Below are positions 7,678-15,016 of a stretch of DNA of 26,504 nucleotides, in pieces. A program made the position numbers and the translations under genes. How positions within the stretch are numbered: the first letter of the stretch is position 1; every line of letters starts with the position of its first letter. The stretch covers positions 1 to 26,504 of the forward strand of contig SKPV01000210.1 in assembly GCA_007119345.1 (NCBI GenBank), in the 5' to 3' direction. The notes below the pieces were generated by a model. The model ran no database searches, was not told where the DNA came from, and was given only the letters and a program-made list of their open reading frames with translations. Source of the stretch: Halovivax sp. (GTDB lineage Archaea; Halobacteriota; Halobacteria; Halobacteriales; Natrialbaceae).

Positions 7678-7719
7678 GTTCCCAACCGGCGCTCGTACGT
7701 TCCCAACCGGAGCTCGTAC
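7678..7719. repeat. 21-bp tandem duplication
   Basis: Two adjacent 21-bp copies start at 7678 and 7699 with one central dinucleotide difference (GTTCCCAACCGG-CG/AG-CTCGTAC). They are non-coding. Confidence 0.9.
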
Positions 7720-8039
7720 GATCTCCGCACGCGAGCGCCGGCACGCCGACTCGATCGAACGCACGCGCAGGGAAATACCGACGCGTCAGCCTGGACCCGG
7801 CGGGTACGGAACCCTCGTTGCGACGGCGATTCGACCGGCGAAACCGACCTCACGGAGATCGAACTGGAAGCGTCGACGAGTGGCGAGCGCGAGGACGGAC
7901 GCGGCGCGACGAGAGTCACGGCTGTTGGCACAGATCCGGGCTCGTTCGGCGCTCGCGACGGTCGCATCCGCGGGTTCCGGTGATTTTCTCTCGGGAGGGG
8001 TAGTAACGTATTTGTAGACCGGTTAGAAAGTCGGGATCG

Positions 8040-8768
8040 ATGTCGAGACTAGACGTTGCGGTGCTGTCCGTCATCGCGCTCCTGGCCCTCGCGGGTTGTC
8101 TGGACGTAACGATGACGACGACGGTCGGCTCGGACGGCGAGATCGAGGAGATGGAAGTCGAGATGGAGATGGACGAGATGCTGTTCAGTATGATGGAGCA
8201 GGAAGCCGAGGAGGACGGCTACGACTCCTTCGAGGAGAGCCTCGAGAGCGACTTCGCTGAGGACATCGACGCCGACGAGTACGGATCGATCGAGACGTCG
8301 GTCGACCGGGACGACGGCACGGCGACCATCACCATCCTCGTCACCGACGTCGACCCCGACGGCGTCGACGAACTCGACGTCACGGTCGAAGACGACACCG
8401 TCCGCTACGTCGATCACGACCTCGACGACGCCGCCGAGGACGAGTTTGACGACGACGCGACCGACGACGGCGCGGCCGACGACGAATTCGGTGACGAGTT
8501 CGACGACGCGTTCGGCGACTTCGAAGATCAGATCAGCATGACCTACGTCGTCGAGATGCCCGGCGAAATCACGGACCACAACGCCCACGAGCTCAGCGAC
8601 GACGGCACAGTCGCCACCTGGGACCTCATGGCCGACGACGTGCCCGAATCGGCCGAGGTCGAGAGCGAGATCGACGACGACGGGCTTCCAGGCTTCGGCG
8701 CCGGCGCCGCCGTCGTCGCGCTCCTCGCGATGGTGGCCGGCCTGGGCGTCCGCGCTCGCCGCCCCTGA
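8040..8768 (+). CDS. Acidic surface lipoprotein with C-terminal PGF-CTERM anchor
   Basis: A 242-residue exported protein. The N-terminus is a Sec-type signal ending in a lipobox (LALAGC, Cys20), so a lipid-modified mature N-terminus is expected. The body (residues 21-215) is extremely Asp/Glu-rich, beginning with beta-rich [20 protein letters not shown]. The C-terminus has PGFG at residues 217-220, a hydrophobic helix ([13 protein letters not shown]) and RARRP: the tripartite PGF-CTERM signal processed by archaeosortase A, which attaches a lipid after cleavage. The two signals together would anchor it at both ends. Function is unknown; LppM-like lipoproteins share a similar beta-rich start, but I cannot confirm that. 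A TATA-like element about 28 bases upstream of the ATG supports this start. Confidence 0.86.
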
Positions 8769-8833
8769 ACACGGCGCGGACGACCGTCGGCGCACGGACC
8801 GCCCACAACGGAAAATCGGAAATCGGTCACGAT

Positions 8834-8843
8834 GGCTTAAGAT
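8834..8843 (+). promoter_or_regulatory. TATA-like element of the orc1-like gene
   Basis: GGCTTAAGAT is centred about 28 bases before the GTG at 8866 and about 22 before the GTG at 8860. With leaderless transcription this favours 8866. Confidence 0.5.
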
Positions 8844-8865
8844 TCTGGACCGAATACGGGTGGGC

Positions 8866-9879
8866 GTGATCGTCGACGATCGGGTCCTGTGCGAGGACTT
8901 CGTCCCGAGCGAGGTGGTCCACCGCCACGACGAGGTGAACCTGCTCTCGGAGGCCCTGGAGCCCCTGCTGTCGGGCGGTCGGCCGGAGCCCGCCTTCCTG
9001 TTCGGGCCCACGGGCGTCGGCAAGACCTGCATCGCCCGATACACCCTCGACCGGCTGGGCGAACAGCTGCCGTCGGCCCGGGTGGCCTACCTCAACTGCT
9101 GGCAGGAGTACACGCGATTTCGGGTGCTCTACGGCCTCCTCGAGGCGATCGATCGGTCGTTCGACGTCCACCGCTCGACGCCGAAAGACGAGCTCTTCGG
9201 GCGGTTGCGGGCGGCCGACGACGCGCCGCTCGTGGCGATCCTCGACGAGGTCGACCAGCTGGAGGAGACGGCGGCGCTGTACGACCTCCACCGGCTCCCC
9301 CACGTGTCGCCCGTACTGATCGCCAACCGCGAGGAGGAGCTCTTCGCCAGCTTCGACGACCGAGTTCGCTCCCGGCTGCGGGCCGGCGTCCGCGTGCAGT
9401 TCGACCGATACGGCACCGACGAACTCGTCGCCATCCTCGACGAACGAGCGCGACAGGGTCTCGAACCCGGCGCCGTCGACGAGGAGGGGCTGCGGACGAT
9501 CGCCGAGGCGGCGGCCGGCGACGCCCGCGTGGCCATCGGGATCCTCCGGTCAGCCGCCCGGCGCGCGCAGACGCGCGGGCGCGAGGAACTCTCCGGGGAG
9601 CTCCTCGCGGAGGCGATCCCGGACGCGCGGACCGCCATCCGCCGGAAGACCGTCGAGAGCCTGCTCGACCACCAGCGGGTGCTCTACGACCTCGTCGACG
9701 AGGCCGGCGAGATCGCGCCGGGTGAACTCTACGAACGGTACGAAGCGTACGTCGACGAGCCGAAGACCCGCCGAACGCTCCGGAACTACCTGACGAAGAT
9801 GGTCCACTACGACCTGATCGAGGCCGTCGGCGAGAAACGCGGCCGAACCTACCGGATCGTCGACGGCGAGCGGGAGTGA
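8866..9879 (+). CDS. Orc1/Cdc6-family replication-initiator-like AAA+ protein
   Basis: A 337-residue AAA+ ATPase of the Orc1/Cdc6 family, the archaeal origin-recognition proteins; haloarchaea carry many paralogues. It begins VIVDDRVLCEDFVPSEVVHR, the usual opening of the group. Walker A is GPTGVGKT (residues 47-54), Walker B is VAILDEVDQL, and sensor 1 lies at VLIANRE. A C-terminal winged helix (LLDHQRVLYDLVDEAGEIAP through RGRTYRIV) would bind DNA. The start is GTG; 8866 is favoured over the in-frame GTG at 8860 by promoter spacing and family N-termini. It ends in a spacer packed with short palindromes. Whether it is an active initiator or a regulatory paralogue cannot be told from sequence. 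Confidence 0.87.
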   Translation: MIVDDRVLCEDFVPSEVVHRHDEVNLLSEALEPLLSGGRPEPAFLFGPTGVGKTCIARYTLDRLGEQLPSARVAYLNCWQEYTRFRVLYGLLEAIDRSFDVHRSTPKDELFGRLRAADDAPLVAILDEVDQLEETAALYDLHRLPHVSPVLIANREEELFASFDDRVRSRLRAGVRVQFDRYGTDELVAILDERARQGLEPGAVDEEGLRTIAEAAAGDARVAIGILRSAARRAQTRGREELSGELLAEAIPDARTAIRRKTVESLLDHQRVLYDLVDEAGEIAPGELYERYEAYVDEPKTRRTLRNYLTKMVHYDLIEAVGEKRGRTYRIVDGERE

Positions 9880-9896
9880 CGACCGGATCGTCTTCG

Positions 9897-10215
9897 TTCG
9901 ATAGCATCGGACGATCCGCTCTCCGACTCACCGCACGATCCTCGCGTCTCCGATAGCATCGGACGATCCTCGCGTCTCCGATAGCATCGGACGATTCCCG
10001 TCTCCCCGACTCCGTCGCGCAGCTCCCCGTTCGTTCGATCGTATCGAACGATCGCAGGTTCATCCGATGCTATCGGACGACGTCGTTCCCGTTCGGTCGG
10101 GCGGTCGCAGGTTCATCCGATGCTATCGGACGGGGTTACTCCCGTTCAGTCGGGCGATCGCAGGTTCATCCGGTGCTATCGGACGAGGTTGCTCCCGTTC
10201 GATCGTATCGGACGA
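9897..10215. repeat. Array of eight 18-bp palindromic elements 3' of the orc1-like gene
   Basis: Eight copies of TYCGAT-NNN-ATCGGACGA start at 9897, 9949, 9977, 10034, 10063, 10116, 10169 and 10198, with spacings of 52, 28, 57, 29, 53, 53 and 29 bp. The arms TCCGAT/ATCGGA are exact inverted repeats around a three-base centre, which is AGC in the first three copies, CGT in copies 4 and 8, and GCT in copies 5-7. Copies 5-7 sit in a conserved 53-bp unit beginning GCAGGTTCAT at 10054, 10107 and 10160. The array lies between convergent genes. It could be protein-binding iterons, serial hairpin terminators, or a repeat family. Confidence 0.9.
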
Positions 10216-10266
10216 CGTCGTCCCGTTCGATACGGTTCAGCGGCCGCGCGCCCGGTCGGTACGGGG

Positions 10267-10737
10267 TCACTCCGAGACGATTCGGAAGTAGCCGATCATC
10301 GAACGCTTGTGCGGTTCGCAGACGTACTGGTGCATCTCGGTCGTCGCCTCGAACGAGAGCGTCTGCGTCTCGTCGCGGCCCCGGATGATCCGGGTCTGGT
10401 GGCCGTCGACGACGGCGTCGGCTTCGTCCCAGATCGCGATGTTGTGGGCGCCGCCGTCGGCGTTATTCCACGTGAGTTCGTACTCCTCGCCCTCGAAGAG
10501 CAACAGGGTCGGATTCCTGATCCCCTCGATGACGTCCGGTTCGACGCCGATCCAATTGCCGGTGTAACCGTCGACGACGAACTCGTCGAGGCCCTCCCAG
10601 TCGGCCGGTTCGAGCGGTTGTGCCTGCGGATCGTCGTCGCTCCCGATGCCGCCGGCGCAGCCGGCGAGCAGCGACGTCGCCGCTGCCCCGGCCGACAGGC
10701 CGAGGAATCGCCGCCGCGATCGCGAATTCGCCCTCAT
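10267..10737 (-). CDS. Tat-exported blue-copper (cupredoxin) lipoprotein, halocyanin-like
   Basis: A 156-residue secreted cupredoxin, probably a membrane-tethered electron carrier on the outer face. The N-terminus has a twin-arginine motif (SRRRFLGL) and a lipobox LAGC (Cys27), the usual haloarchaeal Tat-lipoprotein pattern. The cupredoxin domain (residues 75-154) has type-1 copper ligands in canonical order: His98 (GGAHNIAIW), Cys140, His143 and Met147 (YVCEPHKRSMIG). ELTWNNADGGAHN and IGYFRI match plastocyanin/azurin-like domains. The ATG at 10737 is preceded by a TATA-like GCTTATC about 33 bases upstream. It is convergent with the orc1-like gene and divergent from the PolB operon. Redox partners are not evident nearby. 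Confidence 0.9.
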   Translation of the reverse strand: MRANSRSRRRFLGLSAGAAATSLLAGCAGGIGSDDDPQAQPLEPADWEGLDEFVVDGYTGNWIGVEPDVIEGIRNPTLLLFEGEEYELTWNNADGGAHNIAIWDEADAVVDGHQTRIIRGRDETQTLSFEATTEMHQYVCEPHKRSMIGYFRIVSE

Positions 10738-10852
10738 TCGTTCGCCCGTCGAATGCGAGGGAGATAAGCCTTCCCGCCGGCGGCCGCCGGCGTTTCGGAA
10801 ATTGCGGAAACGACGCTCCCCCGCTTACCTATCCGGAGGGAAACGGTGACGT

Positions 10853-11599
10853 ATGCACCAGCTCGAGTTCGAACCGGGTCTGACACTGCTACGCGTGCCG
10901 GCGCCGCGGTCGACGATCGTCCACCGGCTCGTCTGCGCCAGGCTGACCGAGACCGACGGCCCCGTCCACTGGGTCGACGCCCGGAACGCGGCGGCGACTC
11001 ACGCCCTCTACGAGTGCGCGCCGAGTTCGCGGACGCTCGACGGTCTCGAAATCGCGCGCGCGTTCACCGCCTACCAGCACCACTCGCTGGTCCGGGCGGT
11101 GGCCCGCCGAGCCGACGCCCGGTCGTCGCTGCTCGTCGCGACGAACGTCGCCTCGCTGTACCGCGACGACGACCTCCCGGAGTGGGAGCGCGAAGACCTG
11201 CTCGCGGCCTCGGCGGCGACGCTGGGGGAGCTGGGCCGGGCGCTCGACGTGCCGGTCCTGGCGACGACGACGGCGGGCGGGGGCGAGGTCCCGGCGACGC
11301 TGACCGACCGCGCCGATCGGGTTCTCGAGTGCGTGCGAACCCGAGAGGGGACGCGCCTCGAGGGCGACGGCGTCGAGCCGACCGGCTACTGGCACCGCGG
11401 GTACTGGCAGACGACGATCCCCTACTGGGCGGAACTCTGTGGCGTGACCGATCGATTCGATCCGGTCGTGGCGGCCCACGACCGCGGCCTGCTCGATCCG
11501 GAGCTGTCGCTCGACCGGAGCGGCCCGTCGGCGTCGGGTGCCGCTTCGAGCCCGACGTCGGGCGCCGAAGCCGTCGCAGACGGGGAGGCCGATTCCTGA
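10853..11599 (+). CDS. Degenerate RecA/RadA-like protein lacking Walker motifs
   Basis: A 248-residue protein that follows the RecA/RadA core pattern but has lost ATPase signatures. The position expected for Walker A (residues 13-22, LRVPAPRSTI) has no GKT/S. The L/DNVLDN...ARAF motif of RadA is matched by LDGLEIARAFTAYQHHSLV (62-80). The Walker B strand reads SSLLVAT without its Asp, followed by ASLYR...EDLLAASAATLGELGRALDVPVLATTTAG, closely paralleling RadA's L1/L2-preceding region. The tail (210-248) is low-complexity. The assignment is by alignment from memory, so moderately sure. Its TGA overlaps the next ATG (TGATG), and a third gene encoding a family-B polymerase follows. A TATA-like CTTACCTAT and a GGAGG precede the ATG. 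A structural role in a polymerase complex is inferred. Confidence 0.78.
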   Translation: MHQLEFEPGLTLLRVPAPRSTIVHRLVCARLTETDGPVHWVDARNAAATHALYECAPSSRTLDGLEIARAFTAYQHHSLVRAVARRADARSSLLVATNVASLYRDDDLPEWEREDLLAASAATLGELGRALDVPVLATTTAGGGEVPATLTDRADRVLECVRTREGTRLEGDGVEPTGYWHRGYWQTTIPYWAELCGVTDRFDPVVAAHDRGLLDPELSLDRSGPSASGAASSPTSGAEAVADGEADS

Positions 11600-11886
11600 T
11601 GGGACGGACGAACCCGACCTACCGCGACGCGATCCGCGGGATCGAAGCCGAGTGGGAGCCGATGGGACGGGCGCTCCGCCGGGAGTACCGGACGGACTTC
11701 GACCGGCTGTTCGATCGCGCGCGCAACTTCGCGGACGCGGCCGGTCACGCCAACCCGCCGGATCCCGGGCGTGCGTTCTTGCTGTCGCTGCTGCTGGCCC
11801 ACGAGGTCGAACTTCGGCGACTGTCCGCGCGGGTGGCGGAGCTCGAGAACGCCGTCGACGAACCGGCCGAGAACGGTGACCCATGA
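11599..11886 (+). CDS. Small helical protein in the PolB operon
   Basis: A 95-residue protein predicted to be almost entirely helical (IEAEWEPMGRALRREYRTDF, RLFDRARNFADAAGHANPP, LLAHEVELRRLSARVAELE), the last part a likely coiled coil. I do not recognise the family. It is translationally coupled at both ends: its ATG overlaps the upstream TGA by one base, and its TGA overlaps the polymerase ATG (ATGA, 11883-11886). Such tight coupling between a RecA-like protein and a polymerase suggests a stoichiometric accessory subunit or adaptor. That role is inference from position. No DNA-binding motif or zinc site is visible. Confidence 0.85.
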   Translation: MGRTNPTYRDAIRGIEAEWEPMGRALRREYRTDFDRLFDRARNFADAAGHANPPDPGRAFLLSLLLAHEVELRRLSARVAELENAVDEPAENGDP

Positions 11887-14210
11887 GCGGTGACCGGACG
11901 CCCGGCCCCTACACGTTCGAGTTCGAAGACGGGTCGGTCCGCGAGTGGCACCTGACGCCCGACGGTGCCGAGCCGGAACTGGTGACGGACTACGAGCCGG
12001 CCCTCTTCGTCGCCGGTCCCGACGACGCGCTCGAGTCGCTGCGAGCGCTGCTCGCGGCCGATCCCAGGGTGACGGACGCGTCGGTCGAGCGCCGATACAC
12101 CACATTACACGATACGAAAGGGCGGGCGGATCCCGAGCGGGCGCTTCGGGTGGCGCTCTCGCGAATCGGCGAGGTTCGGGCGCTGGCGCACGAGATCAGG
12201 GGCCGGATCGAACGCGAAGCCCTCGACCGTGCGCCCGGGACGCTCCGGTTGTTCGACGTCGACCTCGCACCCGGCTTCCGATACTGTCTGGACCGGGGGG
12301 TCGATCCCGGGACGTCACCGCCGGGTCGCGAACTGCGCACGCTGGGGATCCGGATCGACGAGCGGGCGCTCGTCGAGCGCGACGTCACGGCGCTGCGGGT
12401 CGACGGCGAGACCCTCGGCGGGGAGCCGGTGGACGTGCTGGAGTCGCTGCAGGATCGGCTCGATCGCGCGGATCCCGACGTGCTGGTGCTGAGCAGCGCC
12501 GACCTCGTTCCCCTGCTCTCCGAGACCGCGGTAGCGGTCGGCCTCGGCGACGAGTTCCGCCTCGGTCGGCTGGCCGGCTGGATCCGGGTGGCCGCCGAGA
12601 ACACCTACCAGAGCTACGGCACGGTCGGTCACTCGCCGGCTCGATACCGGGTTTCCGGCCGAGCGATCGTCGACGAGTCGAACAGCTTCCTCTGGCACCA
12701 GTCGGGACTGCCGGGGCTGGCGTACATGGTCGAGTCCTCCGGCCGACCGCTCCAGGAGGCCGCCTGGGGGAGCATCGGGACGTTGCTGACCTCGCGACAG
12801 ATCAAGCTCGCGCGCGGAGACGACTGGGGCGTCCTCGCGCCGTGGAACAAGTGGGAGCCCGAACGATTCAAGGACGCGCGGACGCTGCACGACGCCGACC
12901 GCGGCGGCTTCACCTTCGCCCCCGACGTCGGTCTCCACGAGAACGTCCACGAGATCGACTTCGCGTCGCTGTACCCGCGGATCATCCGCGAGTACAACGT
13001 GAGCCCGGAGACGGTCGACTGCGCGTGCTGTCGGCCGGACGCCGACGGGACGCCCCGGGACGCCGTCCCGGAGCTCGGCTACCGGATCTGCGAACGGAGC
13101 GGCTTCCTCCCCGAGGTGCTGGGGACGCTGCTCGACCATCGGGCGAAGATCAAGCGACGACTCGGCGACGGCGGGCTCGAGGAGAGCGAGGCGCGGCGGC
13201 TCCGCGGCGAGTCTGGCGCGATCAAGTGGGTCCTCGTCTCCTGTTTCGGGTACCAGGGCTACCGCAACGCCAAGTTCGGTCGCATCGAGTGCCACGAGGC
13301 CATCAACGCCTACGCGCGCGGGATCCTGCTCGACGCCAAGGATCGCCTCCAGGCCGGCGGCTGGCGGATCGTCCACGGCATCGTCGACAGCCTCTGGGTG
13401 ACCCCGCGCGATGGCGTCGACGAACCCGAGCCCCTCGAGGACGTGATCCGCGAGATCGGCGACGAGGTCGGGATCGCGCTCGAGCACGACGGCACCTACG
13501 AGTGGGTCTGTTTCGTCCCGCTTCGCGGGGCGATTCGCGAAGGGGGCGGAGCGACGGTCGGCGGCTCGAACGGGGCCGCAGCGGAGACGAGCGGAACCGC
13601 GGGGAGCGCGCCCGCCACCGCGACGCCCGTCGGATCGTCGGGCGCGCTCGGTTCCCCGGCGGGCGCGCTCACCAAGTACTTCGGCAAGCGCGAGGGCGGC
13701 GAGTACAAGTTCCGCGGGATCGAGCTGCGCCAGCGCTCGACGACGACGTACGTCGCCGACCGCCAGCGCGAGTTCGTCGAGACGCTCGACGCCGAGCGGG
13801 AGCCGGCGGCCGTCTGCGACCGGCTGCGCCGGCACCTCGGCGAGCTGGAACGGGGCGCGGTCGACCCCGCCGACCTCGCGATCACGAAGCGCGTCTCGAA
13901 GAGGCTCGAGGAGTACAGCCAGTCGACGCACACGGTCGCCGCGCTCGAGCGGTACGAGGCCCTCGACGTGGCCCGCCACCCCGGGCAGTCGGTCGAGTAC
14001 GTCGTGGTCGACGACGACGCTCGACGGACGATCGAGCGCGTTCGACTGGCGATCGAAGGCGACGTGGCGGGGTACGACGCCGACTACTACGCGACGCTGC
14101 TCGTCCGGGCCGCCGAGAGCGTCGTCTCGCCGCTGGGCTGGGATCGGGCGCGGATCCGGCGGTACCTCGCCGACGGCCGGACGGTGCGGCTGTCCTCGTT
14201 CGGCGGCTGA
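11883..14210 (+). CDS. Divergent archaeal family-B DNA polymerase (PolB2-type)
   Basis: A 775-residue family-B DNA polymerase, shorter than replicative haloarchaeal PolB. Motif A is intact (EIDFASLYPRII, Asp359). Motif B is present in modified form (KWVLVSCFGYQGYRNAKFG, from Lys448). Motif C reads HGIVDS in place of YGDTDS: the first Asp is Ile, but the metal-binding second Asp (502) remains. The thumb-proximal KYFGKREGG and FRGIE elements are recognisable. The exonuclease domain is degraded: exo I is LFDVDL instead of DIE, and exo II reads SSADLVPLL without N-x3-F/Y-D, so proofreading is probably absent. A low-complexity Gly/Ala/Ser insert occupies about residues 553-595. This fits the PolB2 group, discussed in the literature as possibly inactivated or specialised. 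It is the last gene of the three-gene operon. Confidence 0.88.
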   Translation: MSGDRTPGPYTFEFEDGSVREWHLTPDGAEPELVTDYEPALFVAGPDDALESLRALLAADPRVTDASVERRYTTLHDTKGRADPERALRVALSRIGEVRALAHEIRGRIEREALDRAPGTLRLFDVDLAPGFRYCLDRGVDPGTSPPGRELRTLGIRIDERALVERDVTALRVDGETLGGEPVDVLESLQDRLDRADPDVLVLSSADLVPLLSETAVAVGLGDEFRLGRLAGWIRVAAENTYQSYGTVGHSPARYRVSGRAIVDESNSFLWHQSGLPGLAYMVESSGRPLQEAAWGSIGTLLTSRQIKLARGDDWGVLAPWNKWEPERFKDARTLHDADRGGFTFAPDVGLHENVHEIDFASLYPRIIREYNVSPETVDCACCRPDADGTPRDAVPELGYRICERSGFLPEVLGTLLDHRAKIKRRLGDGGLEESEARRLRGESGAIKWVLVSCFGYQGYRNAKFGRIECHEAINAYARGILLDAKDRLQAGGWRIVHGIVDSLWVTPRDGVDEPEPLEDVIREIGDEVGIALEHDGTYEWVCFVPLRGAIREGGGATVGGSNGAAAETSGTAGSAPATATPVGSSGALGSPAGALTKYFGKREGGEYKFRGIELRQRSTTTYVADRQREFVETLDAEREPAAVCDRLRRHLGELERGAVDPADLAITKRVSKRLEEYSQSTHTVAALERYEALDVARHPGQSVEYVVVDDDARRTIERVRLAIEGDVAGYDADYYATLLVRAAESVVSPLGWDRARIRRYLADGRTVRLSSFGG

Positions 14211-14310
14211 GACCGCTTCGGAGACCGGACTGGCGGCCTCGGACGGCGGCTGAGACCGGTTCGGTTCCCCTCGGACGGCCGCCGAGACCGGGTCGGTTCC
14301 CCTCGTGGGA
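14201..14310. repeat. Degenerate repeat straddling the PolB stop codon
   Basis: Three imperfect copies of CGGCGGCTGAGACCGG begin at 14201, 14244 and 14276. The first contains the PolB stop codon TGA (14208-14210) and its last codons; the last two continue with a shared TCGGTTCCCCTCG tail. The array lies at the left end of the spacer before the response regulator. Confidence 0.8.
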
Positions 14311-14551
14311 GGGCGAGTGCACACCGACGACGGCGAATCGTGGGCGGGCAAGCGGATCGACCGAACGCGTACTCGTCACGAACGGGCGTGGCCACCGTAA
14401 TCGCCCAGCAAGTCGCGTGACAGGCGCCCGAGCAACGCGCTCAAGTGTGCGGCCGACGAACCGTCACGGGTGCACACGAGCCCGGATCGAACGAGTGGAT
14501 GCGGCGTCGGCGCGACGTCCGGTCGAGGCCCGCCGATCGGCGGTGGTCGGG
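14311..14551. other. Spacer without a recognisable gene
   Basis: Together with the repeat at its left, this is a 341-bp gap. Frames through it encode basic, Arg/Ser-rich peptides. No clear TATA element stands at the expected distance from the following response-regulator ATG, so its leader may be longer. Confidence 0.5.
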
Positions 14552-15016
14552 ATGGGTGACGCTCGCCCGGGATCCACGCCGGTCGAAATCCTGCTCGTCG
14601 AGGACAACCCCGGCGACGTCAGGCTCACGGAGGAGGCGTTCCGCGAGGCGCGGATCGAGAACAACCTCCACGTCGTCACCGACGGCGTGGAAGCGCTCCA
14701 GTTTCTCGAGCGCCGCGGCGAGTACGGGGACGTCCCGCGACCCGACCTCGTCCTGCTGGACCTGAACCTGCCGCGGATGAACGGCGACGAGGTGCTCGAG
14801 GCGCTGAAAGACGATCCCGAGCTGCGGACCATCCCGGTGATCGTCCTCACGAGTTCGGCCGCGGAGGAAGACGTCGTGAAATCGTACAAGCTCCACGCGA
14901 ACGCGTACCTGACGAAGCCGGTCGATCCGGCCGAGTTCATCGACACCGTCCAGTCGTTCGAGCGCTTCTGGTTCTCGATCGTCAAGCTACCGGGCGCCGG
15001 GGGTGAGGAGTCGTGA
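14552..15016 (+). CDS. REC-only response regulator (Rcp1-like)
   Basis: A 154-residue single-domain receiver. The acidic pocket is Glu17/Asp18 (LLVEDNPGD), the phospho-acceptor is Asp70 (DLVLLDLNLPRMNG), the switch Thr/Ser lies in VIVLTSSA and the conserved Lys is 122 (YLTKPVDP). The VEDNPGDVRLTEEAF start and the C-terminal FIDTVQSFERFW resemble Rcp1-type regulators that pair with phytochrome-like or PAS/GAF kinases. There is no output domain, so it probably acts by protein contact or phosphotransfer. Its TGA overlaps the GTG of the REC-GAF-HTH_10 gene (15013-15016), indicating translational coupling. No kinase gene is adjacent. It is closely similar to the regulator at 22246-22695. Confidence 0.92.
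   Translation: MGDARPGSTPVEILLVEDNPGDVRLTEEAFREARIENNLHVVTDGVEALQFLERRGEYGDVPRPDLVLLDLNLPRMNGDEVLEALKDDPELRTIPVIVLTSSAAEEDVVKSYKLHANAYLTKPVDPAEFIDTVQSFERFWFSIVKLPGAGGEES

Larger units (their letters stand above)
7054..8039. other. Long non-coding spacer with repeats and an AT-rich island
   Basis: Nearly 1 kb between divergent genes. Open frames here encode Arg/Ser/Pro-rich basic peptides, unlike the acidic neighbours, so I see no protein gene. It holds a 29-bp tandem duplication (7265-7322), a 21-bp tandem duplication (7678-7719) and an AT-rich island at about 7537-7580 (TTTATTATATAAAATTTT) that stands out sharply. The right end carries the promoter of the lipoprotein gene (TATA-like CGTATTTGTA, about 8007-8016). 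Confidence 0.7.

Noticed and set aside
7661..8017. A 118-codon plus-strand frame in the long spacer
   Set aside because: The peptide is strongly basic, unlike haloarchaeal proteins. Its start covers the 21-bp duplication, and it has no recognisable domain.
10054..10212. CRISPR-like 53-bp periodicity
   Set aside because: The sequence between the palindromes is itself conserved between copies, so these are tandem repeats and not repeat-spacer units.
9880..10266. A canonical haloarchaeal replication origin with origin recognition boxes
   Set aside because: I could not find the usual recognition-box pattern with a G-string, nor a clear AT-rich unwinding element. The array is downstream of the orc1-like gene. 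Reported only as a repeat array.
11945..14551. A long plus-strand frame overlapping PolB before the receiver gene
   Set aside because: The upstream 870 codons are Arg-rich, out of frame with PolB and without homology. Only the final part, from 14552, is a real receiver.
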